Shown: positions 44,510-54,221, numbered from the stretch's first letter. The stretch is DNA of 64,000 nucleotides from Pseudomonadota bacterium (GCA_020161405.1 JAIUOD010000004.1:275352-339351), one strand, 5' to 3'. Notes: generated from the letters alone by a model not told the origin. Numbers and translations are program-made.

Positions 44510-46398
44510 TATTGTTCCCCTTCGCTAGTTGTCGAAAGAATTTGCGGTGGAACCTTTGCACGCCTTGAAAATACTGGGTCTAGGAAAAATAGCGTTTGCG
44601 TTCCCTTAATCGGTGCGCTACCCGCAACGAAAACTAATACTTCGCCAGCTTCGACTATGAAATCACGACCGTCTTTTTTGGGAGATTTTAGTCTTAGCGC
44701 TTCGTCGGTTGTTATTAGAGGGCGCGATAGTTCGTGATATGCACGGTTTACATTTTGCAATACTGCGCCAAAACGTGCGCCTGATGTTGTGAAATCTTCT
44801 TTGATTACAGTCATTGTACCGCTCATGCTGCTGAGATATTCTGCGGTCTCAAGACGGTTGGGCGCGAAGGCTATTTTAATATGACAGTTAGCGGTAATTG
44901 TTTCATCTTTTCCGTAGCCGTTTTCTTGGCTGCGAAGCTGGGCTATATCTTGGGCAATGATATAGGCTTTAATGCCATAGCCTGCGATAAAGGCCAGCGC
45001 CTCTTGGAATATTTCCAAACGTCCAAAACTTGGAAACTCGTCAAGCATTAATAAAAGACGGTTTTTATGCGGCGCTAATGGCTTACCATTCTCGAACTTC
45101 AACTCTGGCCGAAGCAATACACGCACTATTTGATTTAGCAGAAGACGAACCAATGGCTTTAAGCGGTCTTTATCTTCGTGGCGTATTATTAGATAGAGAC
45201 TATGCGGCTTTTCGGCATCCATTAGGTCTTCAAGCTGAAAATCACTTCGGCTTAGTTTTTCCGCTATCAATGGATCACGGTACAAAGCGAGATATGACAT
45301 CGCAGTTGAAAGCACTGACCCACGCTCTTCTTCGGCGCGATTGAGCATATCGCGTGCGGAGGCTGCGACTGCGACATGGACATTATCGCCGTGAATTGCC
45401 TGCCATTCTGCAACCGCTTCATTTTCAAATGGGTTTACTGGCGGCAGAACTGCAATTCCAGTATGATGCTGATTAAAAAGCATTTCGACATAAAATTCAT
45501 CTATCGAACGTGCTGGATTGGACAATGCCAATGCTATATCGGGTAATGTAGTTTTATGGCCTCGTGCTTTAGCTTTGTAATGCTCGTGTAAAACCACACC
45601 AACAAGAAATGCATGAGCGGTTTTAGACCAGTGGTCATTTAAACCTTTGCCATCTGGATCAACAATGATGTTTACGGTGTTTTGGACATCACCTACTTCA
45701 TGCTTCGTTCCAAATCTTATACTATCTAATGGATTGTAACACGCGCTGTCTTCCGATGTTGGGTCAAACTTAAGCACAACATTATTTGCACTTTGGGCGC
45801 GCCAACCTGCGCTCATATTAAAAAGCTCACCCTTGCTATCAAGTATGACGCAACTTTCACCCCACGACAGTAATGTTGGCACAATTAGGCTTACACCTTT
45901 GCCCGAACGAGTTGGGGCTAGAACTAAAACATGCTCCGGGCCATTATGGCGTAAATAATGAACAGCTCCGCGTCTATCAGTCCAGCCTCCGACATAGACT
46001 CCAGCATTGTTGTTCAATAGTCCAGTATCGTGGATTTCGGCTTCACTCGCCCAATGTGCTGTTCCGTGAATACCGTGGTGAAGTTTTAGTTTTCGGTTGG
46101 TTAGGCCGTTGACAACAGCATAGAATACAAAACCAAATCCCATTGCTGCACCTAGCGACACTTCAACCATTGTGAAAAGTTTGGGAGCGTGGTTTCCATA
46201 TTGGAACATCCAGATGAACCAATTGAAGGGCGCATAATAATCCCTCCATAAATGATTTCCAAGGTGAAAGTTTGATTCAAGGCGTGCGGCTAAATATTGA
46301 GTGGCATACAGATTGGAAAGCACTAAATAAACAACAAGCAGTGGTAGCCCAATTAGGTTGGAATATGAAATCCTTTGGTTGTCAACGTACTGCTTCAT
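44509..46398 (-). CDS. traG: TraG/VirD4 coupling ATPase (ICE-2)
   Basis: This complete coupling protein has 629 residues. Two N-terminal membrane helices (about 15-35 and 72-98) are followed by Walker A LAPTRSGKGVSLIV and Walker B LLLMLDEFPSFGRLE. The C-terminus ends in a short acidic tail after RRAKVPPQIL. It overlaps the relaxase stop by 4 nt. It is about 75-80% like the partial ICE-1 copy by eye, showing separate histories. Confidence 0.95.
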   Translation of the reverse strand: MKQYVDNQRISYSNLIGLPLLVVYLVLSNLYATQYLAARLESNFHLGNHLWRDYYAPFNWFIWMFQYGNHAPKLFTMVEVSLGAAMGFGFVFYAVVNGLTNRKLKLHHGIHGTAHWASEAEIHDTGLLNNNAGVYVGGWTDRRGAVHYLRHNGPEHVLVLAPTRSGKGVSLIVPTLLSWGESCVILDSKGELFNMSAGWRAQSANNVVLKFDPTSEDSACYNPLDSIRFGTKHEVGDVQNTVNIIVDPDGKGLNDHWSKTAHAFLVGVVLHEHYKAKARGHKTTLPDIALALSNPARSIDEFYVEMLFNQHHTGIAVLPPVNPFENEAVAEWQAIHGDNVHVAVAASARDMLNRAEEERGSVLSTAMSYLALYRDPLIAEKLSRSDFQLEDLMDAEKPHSLYLIIRHEDKDRLKPLVRLLLNQIVRVLLRPELKFENGKPLAPHKNRLLLMLDEFPSFGRLEIFQEALAFIAGYGIKAYIIAQDIAQLRSQENGYGKDETITANCHIKIAFAPNRLETAEYLSSMSGTMTVIKEDFTTSGARFGAVLQNVNRAYHELSRPLITTDEALRLKSPKKDGRDFIVEAGEVLVFVAGSAPIKGTQTLFFLDPVFSRRAKVPPQILSTTSEGEQ

Positions 46399-48407
46399 CG
46401 TTTCAATCCGATACTTGCAATTTGCCCTTTCCTGTCTAGTGCAATAATCTTGCCAGTCTGCATTTTGGAGAGTTTTAGAAGATCAGAAATTGAAACGGGT
46501 TTTACTATAACTTCGCAGCCTTGTCTTAAGAGCGCGATATTGGTTCGGTCGCTTAATGAAACTATTCCCTGAAATTCAAACTTTCCATTATCATTGATTG
46601 CCCATTTTCTGTAGGTTAGTTTTGACAGATTATCCGAGCCATTGGTTGGGTTCTGAACATTCTTGCTTTGAATGAAATCGTCTATGGCGCTTAATACTAC
46701 TGAGGCCAGTTGCGGTTGCGGTTTTTGCATCGGAGGGTGGGATTGGCTTTCGTACGCTGGCTCTTGCACCTTTTGCTTTTGTCGAAATTCCTGATAAGAT
46801 TTATTCATATCATTATCTCCAAATTTTATGTCCAATGATTTTGAAGCCGCAAGTTCAAGAATTGCTTGCTTGAACTCAGCCGTCCCATTCACGCGCAATG
46901 CCTGACCTTCAAACCGCTCTAGTGAAAGTGACAATGCAAGCAGAACAGAACCAGTTGTTAGGTTTTCGACACTTATAGATTTGACGTTATCGACAACCCG
47001 CCCGCCGTCTTTGATGTTGTAAATCACGTCGCCATTGCGCTTGATGAATGGGGATAGATTTTCGAAAACAATAGATTTCGCTTTAGCCATATCCGCGCAA
47101 TCGAGTATATTCTTGGCTAGGGATTTATCTTTATTTTCAAGTCCACGAAGCAAGCCTTTCGCTATGCCATTGCCGGCCTTTTCTTCATCTTGAAGAAAGC
47201 CGCGCCAGTTCGGGACTTTGTGATTTGCTTTGAATTTCTCTTGCTCTCGTTTGACGGTGATAGTGTGAATCTCCCATACCTTCATTCGGTCGATTGCAAG
47301 CTGTGAATAAGCCGCCCGTTTCATTGCCGCCTTCATGCCGCGATTAGTCTTAATCGCTTCTCTTTGAGCGTTAAAAATTGCTTTGATTGAAGCGGCGGCT
47401 TCTATACGGCGCTTGTCAATCGTAACGCGGGCAGAACCGCGCGCCCGCAAAGCTGCACTTCGCTCTACTTGGTATTTTAGGTAAAGCGCAGAAGCTGCGC
47501 CCTTCTCCGCTCGACTGTCACTTGAATAGTTTTTGGTAGGTTGTGCAGTAATGTGACTGCATGGCTTGAATTCACCAAACTTATCGCTCAAGGCCTTGAA
47601 TGAAAACTGCCTATCAATGGAACTAGCCTTGACCGCGACCTCTTGGTCAATTGCTTTGATGACAAGGCCCGCACCACGGGCGCGAAATTCAAGGCCGAAT
47701 TCACTTGCGGCTATGTGCAATTCTTCCCATGATTTCGCTATTGTCACAGATTCAAATAATTGCTCTTTTGCGTTTTTATTTATCCAATCTTTGAGGCTAT
47801 CAAAACGTAAATTATTTTGAGTTTCGGGTCTGCTCTCTTGCCCTAACACTTGCCCAGTCATATCGATAATTTCGCCATGATTAGTGATGGTCAGACTGTG
47901 CTTGATTTCAAGTTCGGCGCAAGTTCTCATAAGCGCATTTTGGTCATAAAATGGTTCAATATTGCGATAGCTTGTCGGATGGACTTTATTGATTGCTACA
48001 TGGACATGATAATGGTCTTTGTCATCATGAGCAGCGGAAATTCGTTGATGCTCTCCAAGGCCAATTGCCGCAACTAGTCGATCTTCAATGTCGTTCAATA
48101 TTTCGCGGCTTGGAATTTCGCCCTTTGGAAATGAAAATATCAAATGATATGTCTTATCAGTTTTTGAGCGTGTGTTCATTTCCTGGGTGTGCATCATTGC
48201 AAGCACAGCATCGCGTAATTCATTGCTAGGAAGATTGCTAATGCGAACGAAATCGACCCTTGCGCCATCACTTACTGCGTCCGTTATATAGTCAATCAAG
48301 GGTGGCCAGTCTGCTGGTTGGCGTGTTTCAGATAGCCCAATTATATATCCGGTGAGCCGTGAAATGCACGAAGTGTTGGTGCGCTTCATGACCCGTTTGG
48401 CAATCAT
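46395..48407 (-). CDS. traI: MOB_P-type relaxase (ICE-2)
   Basis: This relaxase has 670 residues. The N-terminal domain matches ICE-1 closely (RLTGYIIGLSETRQ, and HYHVHVAINKVHP with the metal histidines). The middle is helical. A C-terminal extension of about 100 residues (from KLTYRKWAINDNGKFEFQG) is missing in ICE-1 and resembles a small beta domain whose family I cannot name. It overlaps both traJ and traG by 4 nt. Confidence 0.92.
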   Translation of the reverse strand: MIAKRVMKRTNTSCISRLTGYIIGLSETRQPADWPPLIDYITDAVSDGARVDFVRISNLPSNELRDAVLAMMHTQEMNTRSKTDKTYHLIFSFPKGEIPSREILNDIEDRLVAAIGLGEHQRISAAHDDKDHYHVHVAINKVHPTSYRNIEPFYDQNALMRTCAELEIKHSLTITNHGEIIDMTGQVLGQESRPETQNNLRFDSLKDWINKNAKEQLFESVTIAKSWEELHIAASEFGLEFRARGAGLVIKAIDQEVAVKASSIDRQFSFKALSDKFGEFKPCSHITAQPTKNYSSDSRAEKGAASALYLKYQVERSAALRARGSARVTIDKRRIEAAASIKAIFNAQREAIKTNRGMKAAMKRAAYSQLAIDRMKVWEIHTITVKREQEKFKANHKVPNWRGFLQDEEKAGNGIAKGLLRGLENKDKSLAKNILDCADMAKAKSIVFENLSPFIKRNGDVIYNIKDGGRVVDNVKSISVENLTTGSVLLALSLSLERFEGQALRVNGTAEFKQAILELAASKSLDIKFGDNDMNKSYQEFRQKQKVQEPAYESQSHPPMQKPQPQLASVVLSAIDDFIQSKNVQNPTNGSDNLSKLTYRKWAINDNGKFEFQGIVSLSDRTNIALLRQGCEVIVKPVSISDLLKLSKMQTGKIIALDRKGQIASIGLKR

Positions 48408-48748
48408 AATTTGGCGGCCCGTTGGCGAACCATATCCATAGTCTCTTCAATGGATTTTAGGACTGAGCTAATATCCAAAGCATCTGCACCCTCGCATTGC
48501 TTCTCGCTCAGGCATGATTTCAATAGACCGCCCAAGCGGCCAATATCACCATTTACCTTGATTAGCTCCAAAGCAATCTGGTGATCTAATAATGGCTTGG
48601 GCCGATAGCCCAAAGCTGTCTTGCGCAAATATGACGACACCGAAAGATTATGGCTTCCAGCTTTTTCTTCAATCAATAATCTATCAATATCCGAAAGATA
48701 GACCTTCAAAGCCCGTTCCCGATTAACATTCAGAGATTTCATTACCAA
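48404..48748 (-). CDS. traJ: TraJ/MobC-like oriT-binding protein (ICE-2)
   Basis: The 114-residue protein has a ribbon-helix-helix-like N-terminus (LKVYLSDIDRLLIEEKAG) and the VNGDIGRLGGLLKSCL signature. Divergent from traK across oriT, it would bind the oriT inverted repeat (GTAGGGC/GCCCTAC). Orthologous to 3525-3860. Confidence 0.85.
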   Translation of the reverse strand: MVMKSLNVNRERALKVYLSDIDRLLIEEKAGSHNLSVSSYLRKTALGYRPKPLLDHQIALELIKVNGDIGRLGGLLKSCLSEKQCEGADALDISSVLKSIEETMDMVRQRAAKL

Positions 48749-49112
48749 AGCTCCTAATTACAAAACATCGGAATCACGTCATTGCTAATCCAAGCCAAAA
48801 CCCGCGCCAAGACGCCAACCCCAATTGCGCCTAATAGGCGCAATCTTCGTCGAGCAGGCCTGCGAGTAAGAGGCCGTAATTAGCCCGCAAAAACTCGTTT
48901 TGTAGGGCTACATTACACATCTTGCCCTACAATTTGCCACAAATTCCGCCTTTTACGACCAGATTCCCCAAATAATTGAAACTATTTGCTTAATTGCTAA
49001 TTGTGGCGGTTAATTGCGGAAATGAGCTTTATTAGGTGGTTTAGTGCGAATTTTTGAACGAATTTAAAATTCCGCAAAAATCACTCAAATTCAGATAGTT
49101 TGGGAGTATTTA
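48749..49112 (+). other. oriT region of ICE-2 with P-type nic site
   Basis: The nic-like CACATCTTGCCCTAC (48916-48930) predicts a nick between 48924 and 48925. GTAGGGC (48902-48908) and GCCCTAC (48924-48930) form an inverted repeat right at the nick, as TraJ sites do. The rightward AT-rich region with AATTGC words is shared with ICE-1. No gene is present. The + strand from 48925 is the predicted transferred strand. Confidence 0.8.
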
Positions 49113-49412
49113 ATGGCACAGAAAATCCGCCCTAGAGTTGCATTTCATTCAAGGCTTAGTGACATCAAATCAATGATTGAAGCCCGTGAATTTCTTAAAG
49201 ACATTCACGATAAATATTTCCAAAATGGCGAAATTTCCTATCGTCAATTTTGCTATTATGTGAAGGAATTGGAACTTTTGAAACCTCTTCATTCGCCAAA
49301 AAAATTAGCGGAAACAAGGCCCGTCGAAGCAACTTCTGAACCCATTCCTAAGCGAAAAGAAGTAAGTTTTTTCCACAGCCCAACTTTGCAAAATCGTGAC
49401 GAAGTCTATTGA
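49113..49412 (+). CDS. traK: TraK family oriT-binding protein (ICE-2)
   Basis: The 99 residues are identical or nearly so to the ICE-1 copy over residues 1-75, which suggests strong constraint or recent exchange in this segment. Residues 76-85 diverge. It is the first leading-region gene of ICE-2, and its stop lies 14 nt before the traL start chosen here. Confidence 0.85.
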   Translation: MAQKIRPRVAFHSRLSDIKSMIEAREFLKDIHDKYFQNGEISYRQFCYYVKELELLKPLHSPKKLAETRPVEATSEPIPKRKEVSFFHSPTLQNRDEVY

Positions 49413-49426
49413 TGGGAGCATTGAAA

Positions 49427-50593
49427 ATGAAATCAATAAATCTCATTTTGCAGGCTAAAAATGACGTCGGAAAGACCTATATTGCGTCAATATTGACGGA
49501 ATATTTTCAATCAAAAGGTAGCAAGATTTGCGCCTATGACACAGAGAATTCCAAAAATTCCTTAGCAAAGTTTAGTGGTTTAAAAGTTGAACCAGTCGAA
49601 CTTCTGGATAAGAATCCAGCTGCCTGCCAAATGGAATTTGGCAAGTTTTTTGACATGGCAATTGCTAAAAATGAAGGAGCAGTTGTAGATACTGGAGCCA
49701 ATATTTTCGAACCCATAGTGCAATATTTTGTCAAAAATTGGGATGATGATTTGGTCGCCGAAAACACAAAAGAGATAATATTTCATACCGTCATCGCAGG
49801 TGGCGACAGACTTGATGACACTATAAATGGCCTAGTTACACTCTGCAACAAATTACCTCCTAAGGTAAAAATAGTGGTGTGGCTAAATGAATTTTTTGGT
49901 CCGATAGCAGTCGATGGCAAGCCATTTGAAGAGTTCAAAATCTATGAAAATAACAAGGGAAAAATTCATGGAATTATCAAAATAAGGGATCAAGATTCTG
50001 ACCTTTTCAAAGCAGATTTACTCAAAAAAAATGCTCTGAAAATGACCTTCGAAGAAGGCATTAGATCGGAGGAATTTTATATCATTTCCAAACAAAGATT
50101 GAAGATGATTCAACGTGAAATATTTGAGCAACTGGATCTGATTTTTCCGCCTCTAAATGAGTTGGATTCTAAACCGAATGCACAAGAGATTGTTGAAATT
50201 ATTGACGCAAAAAGTAAGCCCCAAACACTCGAAAAAGAGATACCTATTATCGACAACATCCTAAATGAGGAGGCAATTGCTAAGGTTGATGATGCAATCA
50301 AATCGATATTTGAAAATCATTTGAAACGATTGGAGACGATGAATGCTTTGCATTTATCCGAAGCAAGCAACCGCGCTGAAATAGTCGTCACTCAGGCCGC
50401 GGAATATCTGACCAATCAAATGCAACAAGCCGCAGATGGAATTGCTGCTAGCACGTCAAGTATGCTAGCCGCGCAAATTGATGCAGCAAACAAAGCGGCG
50501 GTCGAGGCGAAGAAAGCAAGAAATTGGTCGATTTTTGCGGCCAGTGGATCATTAATTGTTGTAGCTTGCGCGATTATAGGCAAGTTCTTTTAG
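49427..50593 (+). CDS. traL: TraL-like ParA-family NTPase (ICE-2)
   Basis: The same plan as the ICE-1 copy: deviant P-loop LILQAKNDVGKTY at the N-terminus, long charged middle, C-terminal hydrophobic helix (IFAASGSLIVVACAIIG). Start ATG 49427 is supported by GGGAG; ATG 49412 overlaps the traK stop and is an alternative. The middle (about residues 35-75 and 235-280) has diverged strongly from ICE-1 while the ends are conserved. Confidence 0.78.
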   Translation: MKSINLILQAKNDVGKTYIASILTEYFQSKGSKICAYDTENSKNSLAKFSGLKVEPVELLDKNPAACQMEFGKFFDMAIAKNEGAVVDTGANIFEPIVQYFVKNWDDDLVAENTKEIIFHTVIAGGDRLDDTINGLVTLCNKLPPKVKIVVWLNEFFGPIAVDGKPFEEFKIYENNKGKIHGIIKIRDQDSDLFKADLLKKNALKMTFEEGIRSEEFYIISKQRLKMIQREIFEQLDLIFPPLNELDSKPNAQEIVEIIDAKSKPQTLEKEIPIIDNILNEEAIAKVDDAIKSIFENHLKRLETMNALHLSEASNRAEIVVTQAAEYLTNQMQQAADGIAASTSSMLAAQIDAANKAAVEAKKARNWSIFAASGSLIVVACAIIGKFF

Positions 50594-50643
50594 ATTGCTT
50601 TTTTCATAGAATTATTGCGCAATAGACTAATTCGAAACCGATA

Positions 50644-51591
50644 CTACAGACGCGCCGAAAGTTGCCGAAGTTCACCTATTATAATTTTTAAATTTGGCTG
50701 TTCCCTATAATAAAGCGCACTGGTAGAATTGTATGCGGCTTCATATAATTTGAAAGTAGCTTCTTCGCTCAAAATGAAGGCCTCATTTTCCGCGATGTTT
50801 TGATTGTCAGCTTTTGGAAATCGACGCTCTTTATGGGCTTTATATTCGTCTGTCCCGATGAATGACAAAACATCTTTATCCTGTAATAGGCAATAAACAT
50901 CATAATAATGGCGCATAAAGTTTTTCGGCATTGTGGCATCTTCTTGCTGTTTGCGGAACTTGGTTGATATGGCTTGTAGCTTTTCAACGAGAGTATATCC
51001 CGCATGATAACAGGCAACACCCTTTGCCCTATTATCGATAATATCGACTTTATCTTCGGCAAAATCATACGCCCATGAACTTATAGTTCTTGGGGAATTG
51101 GGTGTAATATCATCAAAACCTAATTCCAATAAAATGCCGTCTTTAAGACCCGCGATTTGATTGGTTGTTGATTTGTAAATTAGGCGAATTCCGCCGCTAC
51201 GATATTTCTCGTCATCAAATTCAATGTCCCGAATGACACTTTCAATCCCATCAATTTTAATCTCGCTCGCAAGCCAGTCATAGAAATTCTTGCGGCTTTG
51301 GATATGGGGTTCTTTGTCGTGGTTTCGCCACGTTTTTACTTCAAGTGCTGCCGGTGGCTCAATTCGGATATCAATGTCTTCGGAGAAGCGGTGTATTAAG
51401 CCTAAACCTTTTGACAATGACGTGCCACCTTTAAGTTCAAACTTTAAGCCCATTGTTTGTAGTCCATACAAACAATGCATAATCCAATAGTCTTTCTCGA
51501 CCAAAGCGGGGTCAATCCCCATTTCTTCGGAAACAATGCGGATTAGGTCGCTAAATTCAGAATGGTTATGTAAGAATCCATTATCAGGCAT
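50644..51591 (-). CDS. AbiEii-like nucleotidyltransferase toxin (ICE-2)
   Basis: A 315-residue nucleotidyltransferase toxin of the AbiEii/AbiGii superfamily. Motifs are KGGTSLSKG (54-62) and FSEDIDIRI (69-77), with VEKDYWIMHCLYGL before them, which places it in a different subgroup from the ICE-1 toxin at 8491-9411. It is the second gene of a minus-strand pair and overlaps the antitoxin by 8 nt. It occupies the same slot after traL. Confidence 0.87.
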   Translation of the reverse strand: MPDNGFLHNHSEFSDLIRIVSEEMGIDPALVEKDYWIMHCLYGLQTMGLKFELKGGTSLSKGLGLIHRFSEDIDIRIEPPAALEVKTWRNHDKEPHIQSRKNFYDWLASEIKIDGIESVIRDIEFDDEKYRSGGIRLIYKSTTNQIAGLKDGILLELGFDDITPNSPRTISSWAYDFAEDKVDIIDNRAKGVACYHAGYTLVEKLQAISTKFRKQQEDATMPKNFMRHYYDVYCLLQDKDVLSFIGTDEYKAHKERRFPKADNQNIAENEAFILSEEATFKLYEAAYNSTSALYYREQPNLKIIIGELRQLSARL

Positions 51592-52177
51592 AATTTAGTG
51601 TAGCGTCTGGTAGTAATTTGGCAAAGAATTTCTTCGCTTTTACGCCGCCATATTCCAGCGCGGCATTTGCAACCTTTTCGTTGTTCATTTGTGCCGCTTT
51701 CTTGCTCACTTGTTTTAATACCAACTCGCTATCTTCAGCTAATTGGGCAAGGTTGTTCACGACATCAACCAATAAAAATTCTTCGGTTGGTTTTGAAGGG
51801 AAATAAGGTTTCATAGCAAAGCGAAACTTACGACCGCCCAACTTAAATACTCCATGACGTTTATGATTATAAACCACGGTTTCATTGTAAAGCTGCGTAG
51901 TCCCTAACCCCAACGAATTGTATAGATTTGGTGATGTAAGCATAAAACGATTATCTTTAAGAAACGCACGAACGAGGGTTTCATCATCAGCGGGGACAAC
52001 ACCAAATGATGTTTTCTTTGGGCAAAGATAAAGGCCGCCCGATAATTTAACCAATGAACCATCTTCAACTAATTGTCTAAGATGGCGATCAACCGCGCTT
52101 GACCATGCTTCAAGGTCAGCGCGTCTATATACTTCGCCCTGCTTCAAATGCTGTTTTAGGTCTTCTAATGCGCTCAT
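51584..52177 (-). CDS. AbiEi-like antitoxin, DUF6088 type (ICE-2)
   Basis: The 197-residue protein starts MSALEDLKQHLKQG at ATG 52177, preceded by GGAAG at 7 nt. An N-terminal winged helix (DRHLRQLVEDGSLVKLSGGLYL) fits the DUF6088/AbiEi-like antitoxins paired with nucleotidyltransferase toxins. It should neutralise the downstream toxin and repress the operon. The promoter lies in 52178-52314, beside the CRISPR array; no clear -35/-10 pair is called. Confidence 0.82.
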   Translation of the reverse strand: MSALEDLKQHLKQGEVYRRADLEAWSSAVDRHLRQLVEDGSLVKLSGGLYLCPKKTSFGVVPADDETLVRAFLKDNRFMLTSPNLYNSLGLGTTQLYNETVVYNHKRHGVFKLGGRKFRFAMKPYFPSKPTEEFLLVDVVNNLAQLAEDSELVLKQVSKKAAQMNNEKVANAALEYGGVKAKKFFAKLLPDATLNYA

Positions 52178-52314
52178 ATCACTTCCTTCAATTCCCAACT
52201 TAAGGTATAAAGGTTAAAATTGCAAGAATTATCATTAAAAATTCATGCAATATAAATTATCCATCCTTAAAATGGCCATATTTAATAACCCATGAGTTGT
52301 TAAATCGAGAAGGC

Positions 52315-52746
52315 TCTGTGGTTTCCCTACCGATCTTCCTGTGGTAGGCTTTGCCTCTAACCAAGCAAGCGCGATTCAAGGCCGTGGTTTCCCTACCGAT
52401 CTTCCTGTGGTAGGCTATTCGGAAATTTGCGCAACTTTAAAAAATAGCCGTGGTTTCCCTACCGATCTTCCTGTGGTAGGCTTTTATTATCCGCCGGCGC
52501 GTTGCGCACAAAGCCGTGGTTTCCCTACCGATCTTCCTGTGGTAGGCTAATCCACAATATATTGAATTTGAATCTAACGCCGTGGTTTCCCTACCGATCT
52601 TCCTGTGGTAGGCTTAAACATAATATTTTGAATCATGTTCAATTGCCGTGGTTTCCCTACCGATCTTCCTGTGGTAGGCTTAAGGGCTTGTGCAAAAGCA
52701 TTATTCTTGGGCCGTGGTTTCCCTACCGATCTTCCTGTGGTAGGCT
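52315..52746 (+). CRISPR. Type II-C CRISPR array: 7 repeats of 36 bp, 6 spacers of 30 bp
   Basis: Repeats start at 52315, 52381, 52447, 52513, 52579, 52645 and 52711; all spacers are exactly 30 bp. Six repeats are identical; the first differs at two of its three initial bases. The tracrRNA anti-repeat at 57585 is complementary to the + strand repeat, so crRNAs are read left to right, toward cas2. The repeat ends in TGGTAGGCT, which resembles an extended -10 box. The degenerate first repeat suggests the older end is at the left. No spacer match elsewhere in the window was found by eye. Confidence 0.97.
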
Positions 52747-52767
52747 GGCCTTTCGATAAAAGATTGA

Positions 52768-52814
52768 TTTTGCTCTGATTTTTCCAATTTAACCGCGGAA
52801 AAATCAGAGCAAAA
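52768..52814. terminator. 18-bp perfect hairpin between array and cas2
   Basis: TTTTGCTCTGATTTTTCC (52768-52785) and its exact complement (52797-52814) surround an 11-nt loop. The cas2 stop codon lies inside the right arm. With T-runs on both strands it can end both the crRNA precursor and the cas transcript. Confidence 0.75.
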
Positions 52815-53133
52815 CAAGCTGTTCTCCTGCTATTTCTTCCGTTTTTTTTGCGGTTCCAAGCATCAATTTCATTCTTCCATATTGCTTATCGGTTATTGTA
52901 AGCAAACGAATTGAGCCTTCTTTTGGGCATTTTGACCTGATTCGCTCAATATGCTTAGTCGATCCATCTTCACCACGGCATAATCGCGCATAAACTGAAA
53001 ATTGCAACATAATAAAACCGTCATCTTTCAGATGGATACGGAATTTTGATGCCATTTTCCTTTGCTGTTTTGTGCCAACTGGTAAATCAAAAAAGCACAT
53101 TAACCACATAAATCTTGCCTCCTCAATTTTCAT
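52804..53133 (-). CDS. cas2: Cas2 (type II)
   Basis: Cas2 forms the spacer-acquisition complex with Cas1. The 109 residues begin MKIEEARFMWLMCFFDLPVG, with the conserved acidic residue after the first beta strand. The LPVGTKQQRKMASKFR segment is typical of type II Cas2. It is the last gene of the minus-strand operon cas9-cas1-cas2, 16 bp after cas1. Confidence 0.95.
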   Translation of the reverse strand: MKIEEARFMWLMCFFDLPVGTKQQRKMASKFRIHLKDDGFIMLQFSVYARLCRGEDGSTKHIERIRSKCPKEGSIRLLTITDKQYGRMKLMLGTAKKTEEIAGEQLVLL

Positions 53134-53149
53134 TTATTGCCCCTAAACC

Positions 53150-54061
53150 CTATGCCGCTGCTGCTGCCTGTGGATAATTTTCAAAAATTGGCAGCTTCAA
53201 AATTTCGTAATTTTTCTGACGCATTGCACTTACAAGGCTTTGTGCGCATTGTTCGGTCGCGGCCTGAAGGGTCATAACTTCTGCACCCAATCGCACTGGC
53301 TCATTCATTATTCCAACCAATGCGCGGCGATGCGCAAGGGTTAATTCATTTTCATCATCGCAATCCTTCATCAAACGAAATACAAGCGCATCTACACTGG
53401 GGCGGAATGGTTCGATTAAATCATCTGCAAGGTTGAAGGCATTGGAAATCGAATTGTGAAACAATCCAAAAGCGGGGATAAGACCTGATGCGGTAATGGT
53501 GCGTGCCAATAATGCGCGCACAATCGCATAGCCGTAATTTAACATTGCATTGCGCAAATCGGAATCATCGGCGCGGCGATAATTGTCAAATAATTTACCC
53601 CAATAAATTCGCGCCGCTTGGGCTTCGTGATTTTGGGTATCGCCTGATTTCACGCGGCCAATCATAGCGGGTAAAGCACCCGCGTCGCGCCCTATTGATT
53701 TCAAATGTGCGGCTTGATTATTTATTTTTGCTTGAATTATTGCTTGCCAAGCGCGTTTTTTGAATGGTTCAGTTACGCCAATTTGCAAATGTGCAATTTC
53801 GGCCTGTTTATGATGCCCATGAAATGGTAGACCCATCATAGTCGGGTGATGTTTATCATCGGATTGAATAATCACAACATTAGCATCGGCAAGTGCCGTA
53901 ATTACTGCACCAGTTAAAGTACATTGTGGTGTATCCAAAACCAAGAATGAAATATCCTCAATTGGAATTGTTACTTCATTATCATTCATTGCCACTAATA
54001 ATTGGCTTTGTTTTAAGCCAATCTTTGCGGCCTGTGAAATATGCACCCCGCGCCACGCCAT
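53150..54061 (-). CDS. cas1: Cas1 integrase (type II)
   Basis: Cas1 is the metal-dependent integrase that inserts new spacers. The 303-residue protein starts AWRGVHISQAAKIGL after Met and includes the C-terminal helical domain with ARIYWGKLF, GYAIVRALLARTITASGLIPAFG and a downstream acidic cluster NLADDLIEPFRP, matching the catalytic Glu/His/Asp positions of the family. Its start is 212 bp downstream of the cas9 stop on the minus strand. Confidence 0.95.
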   Translation of the reverse strand: MAWRGVHISQAAKIGLKQSQLLVAMNDNEVTIPIEDISFLVLDTPQCTLTGAVITALADANVVIIQSDDKHHPTMMGLPFHGHHKQAEIAHLQIGVTEPFKKRAWQAIIQAKINNQAAHLKSIGRDAGALPAMIGRVKSGDTQNHEAQAARIYWGKLFDNYRRADDSDLRNAMLNYGYAIVRALLARTITASGLIPAFGLFHNSISNAFNLADDLIEPFRPSVDALVFRLMKDCDDENELTLAHRRALVGIMNEPVRLGAEVMTLQAATEQCAQSLVSAMRQKNYEILKLPIFENYPQAAAAA

Positions 54062-54221
54062 ATTTACCCCATTTATTTATCTTTATTTTAAGATATACAG
54101 TAAAACTAAGAAAATAAGGTAAAAATGGGTTAAAGAAATTTTTAATACTTTATTTTGTCCTTTACAGGTTAAATCTCTCACCACGAATTTATGGCGCGGT
54201 ATTGGTGGTTTATTGCATAAG

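Noticed and set aside
52351..52710. Self-targeting by the CRISPR spacers on ICE-1 or ICE-2
   Set aside because: No matching protospacer noticed by eye in the window; a proper search was not possible.
52341..52759. Repetitive frames across the CRISPR array
   Set aside because: They are translations of the 36-bp repeats and spacers, not genes.
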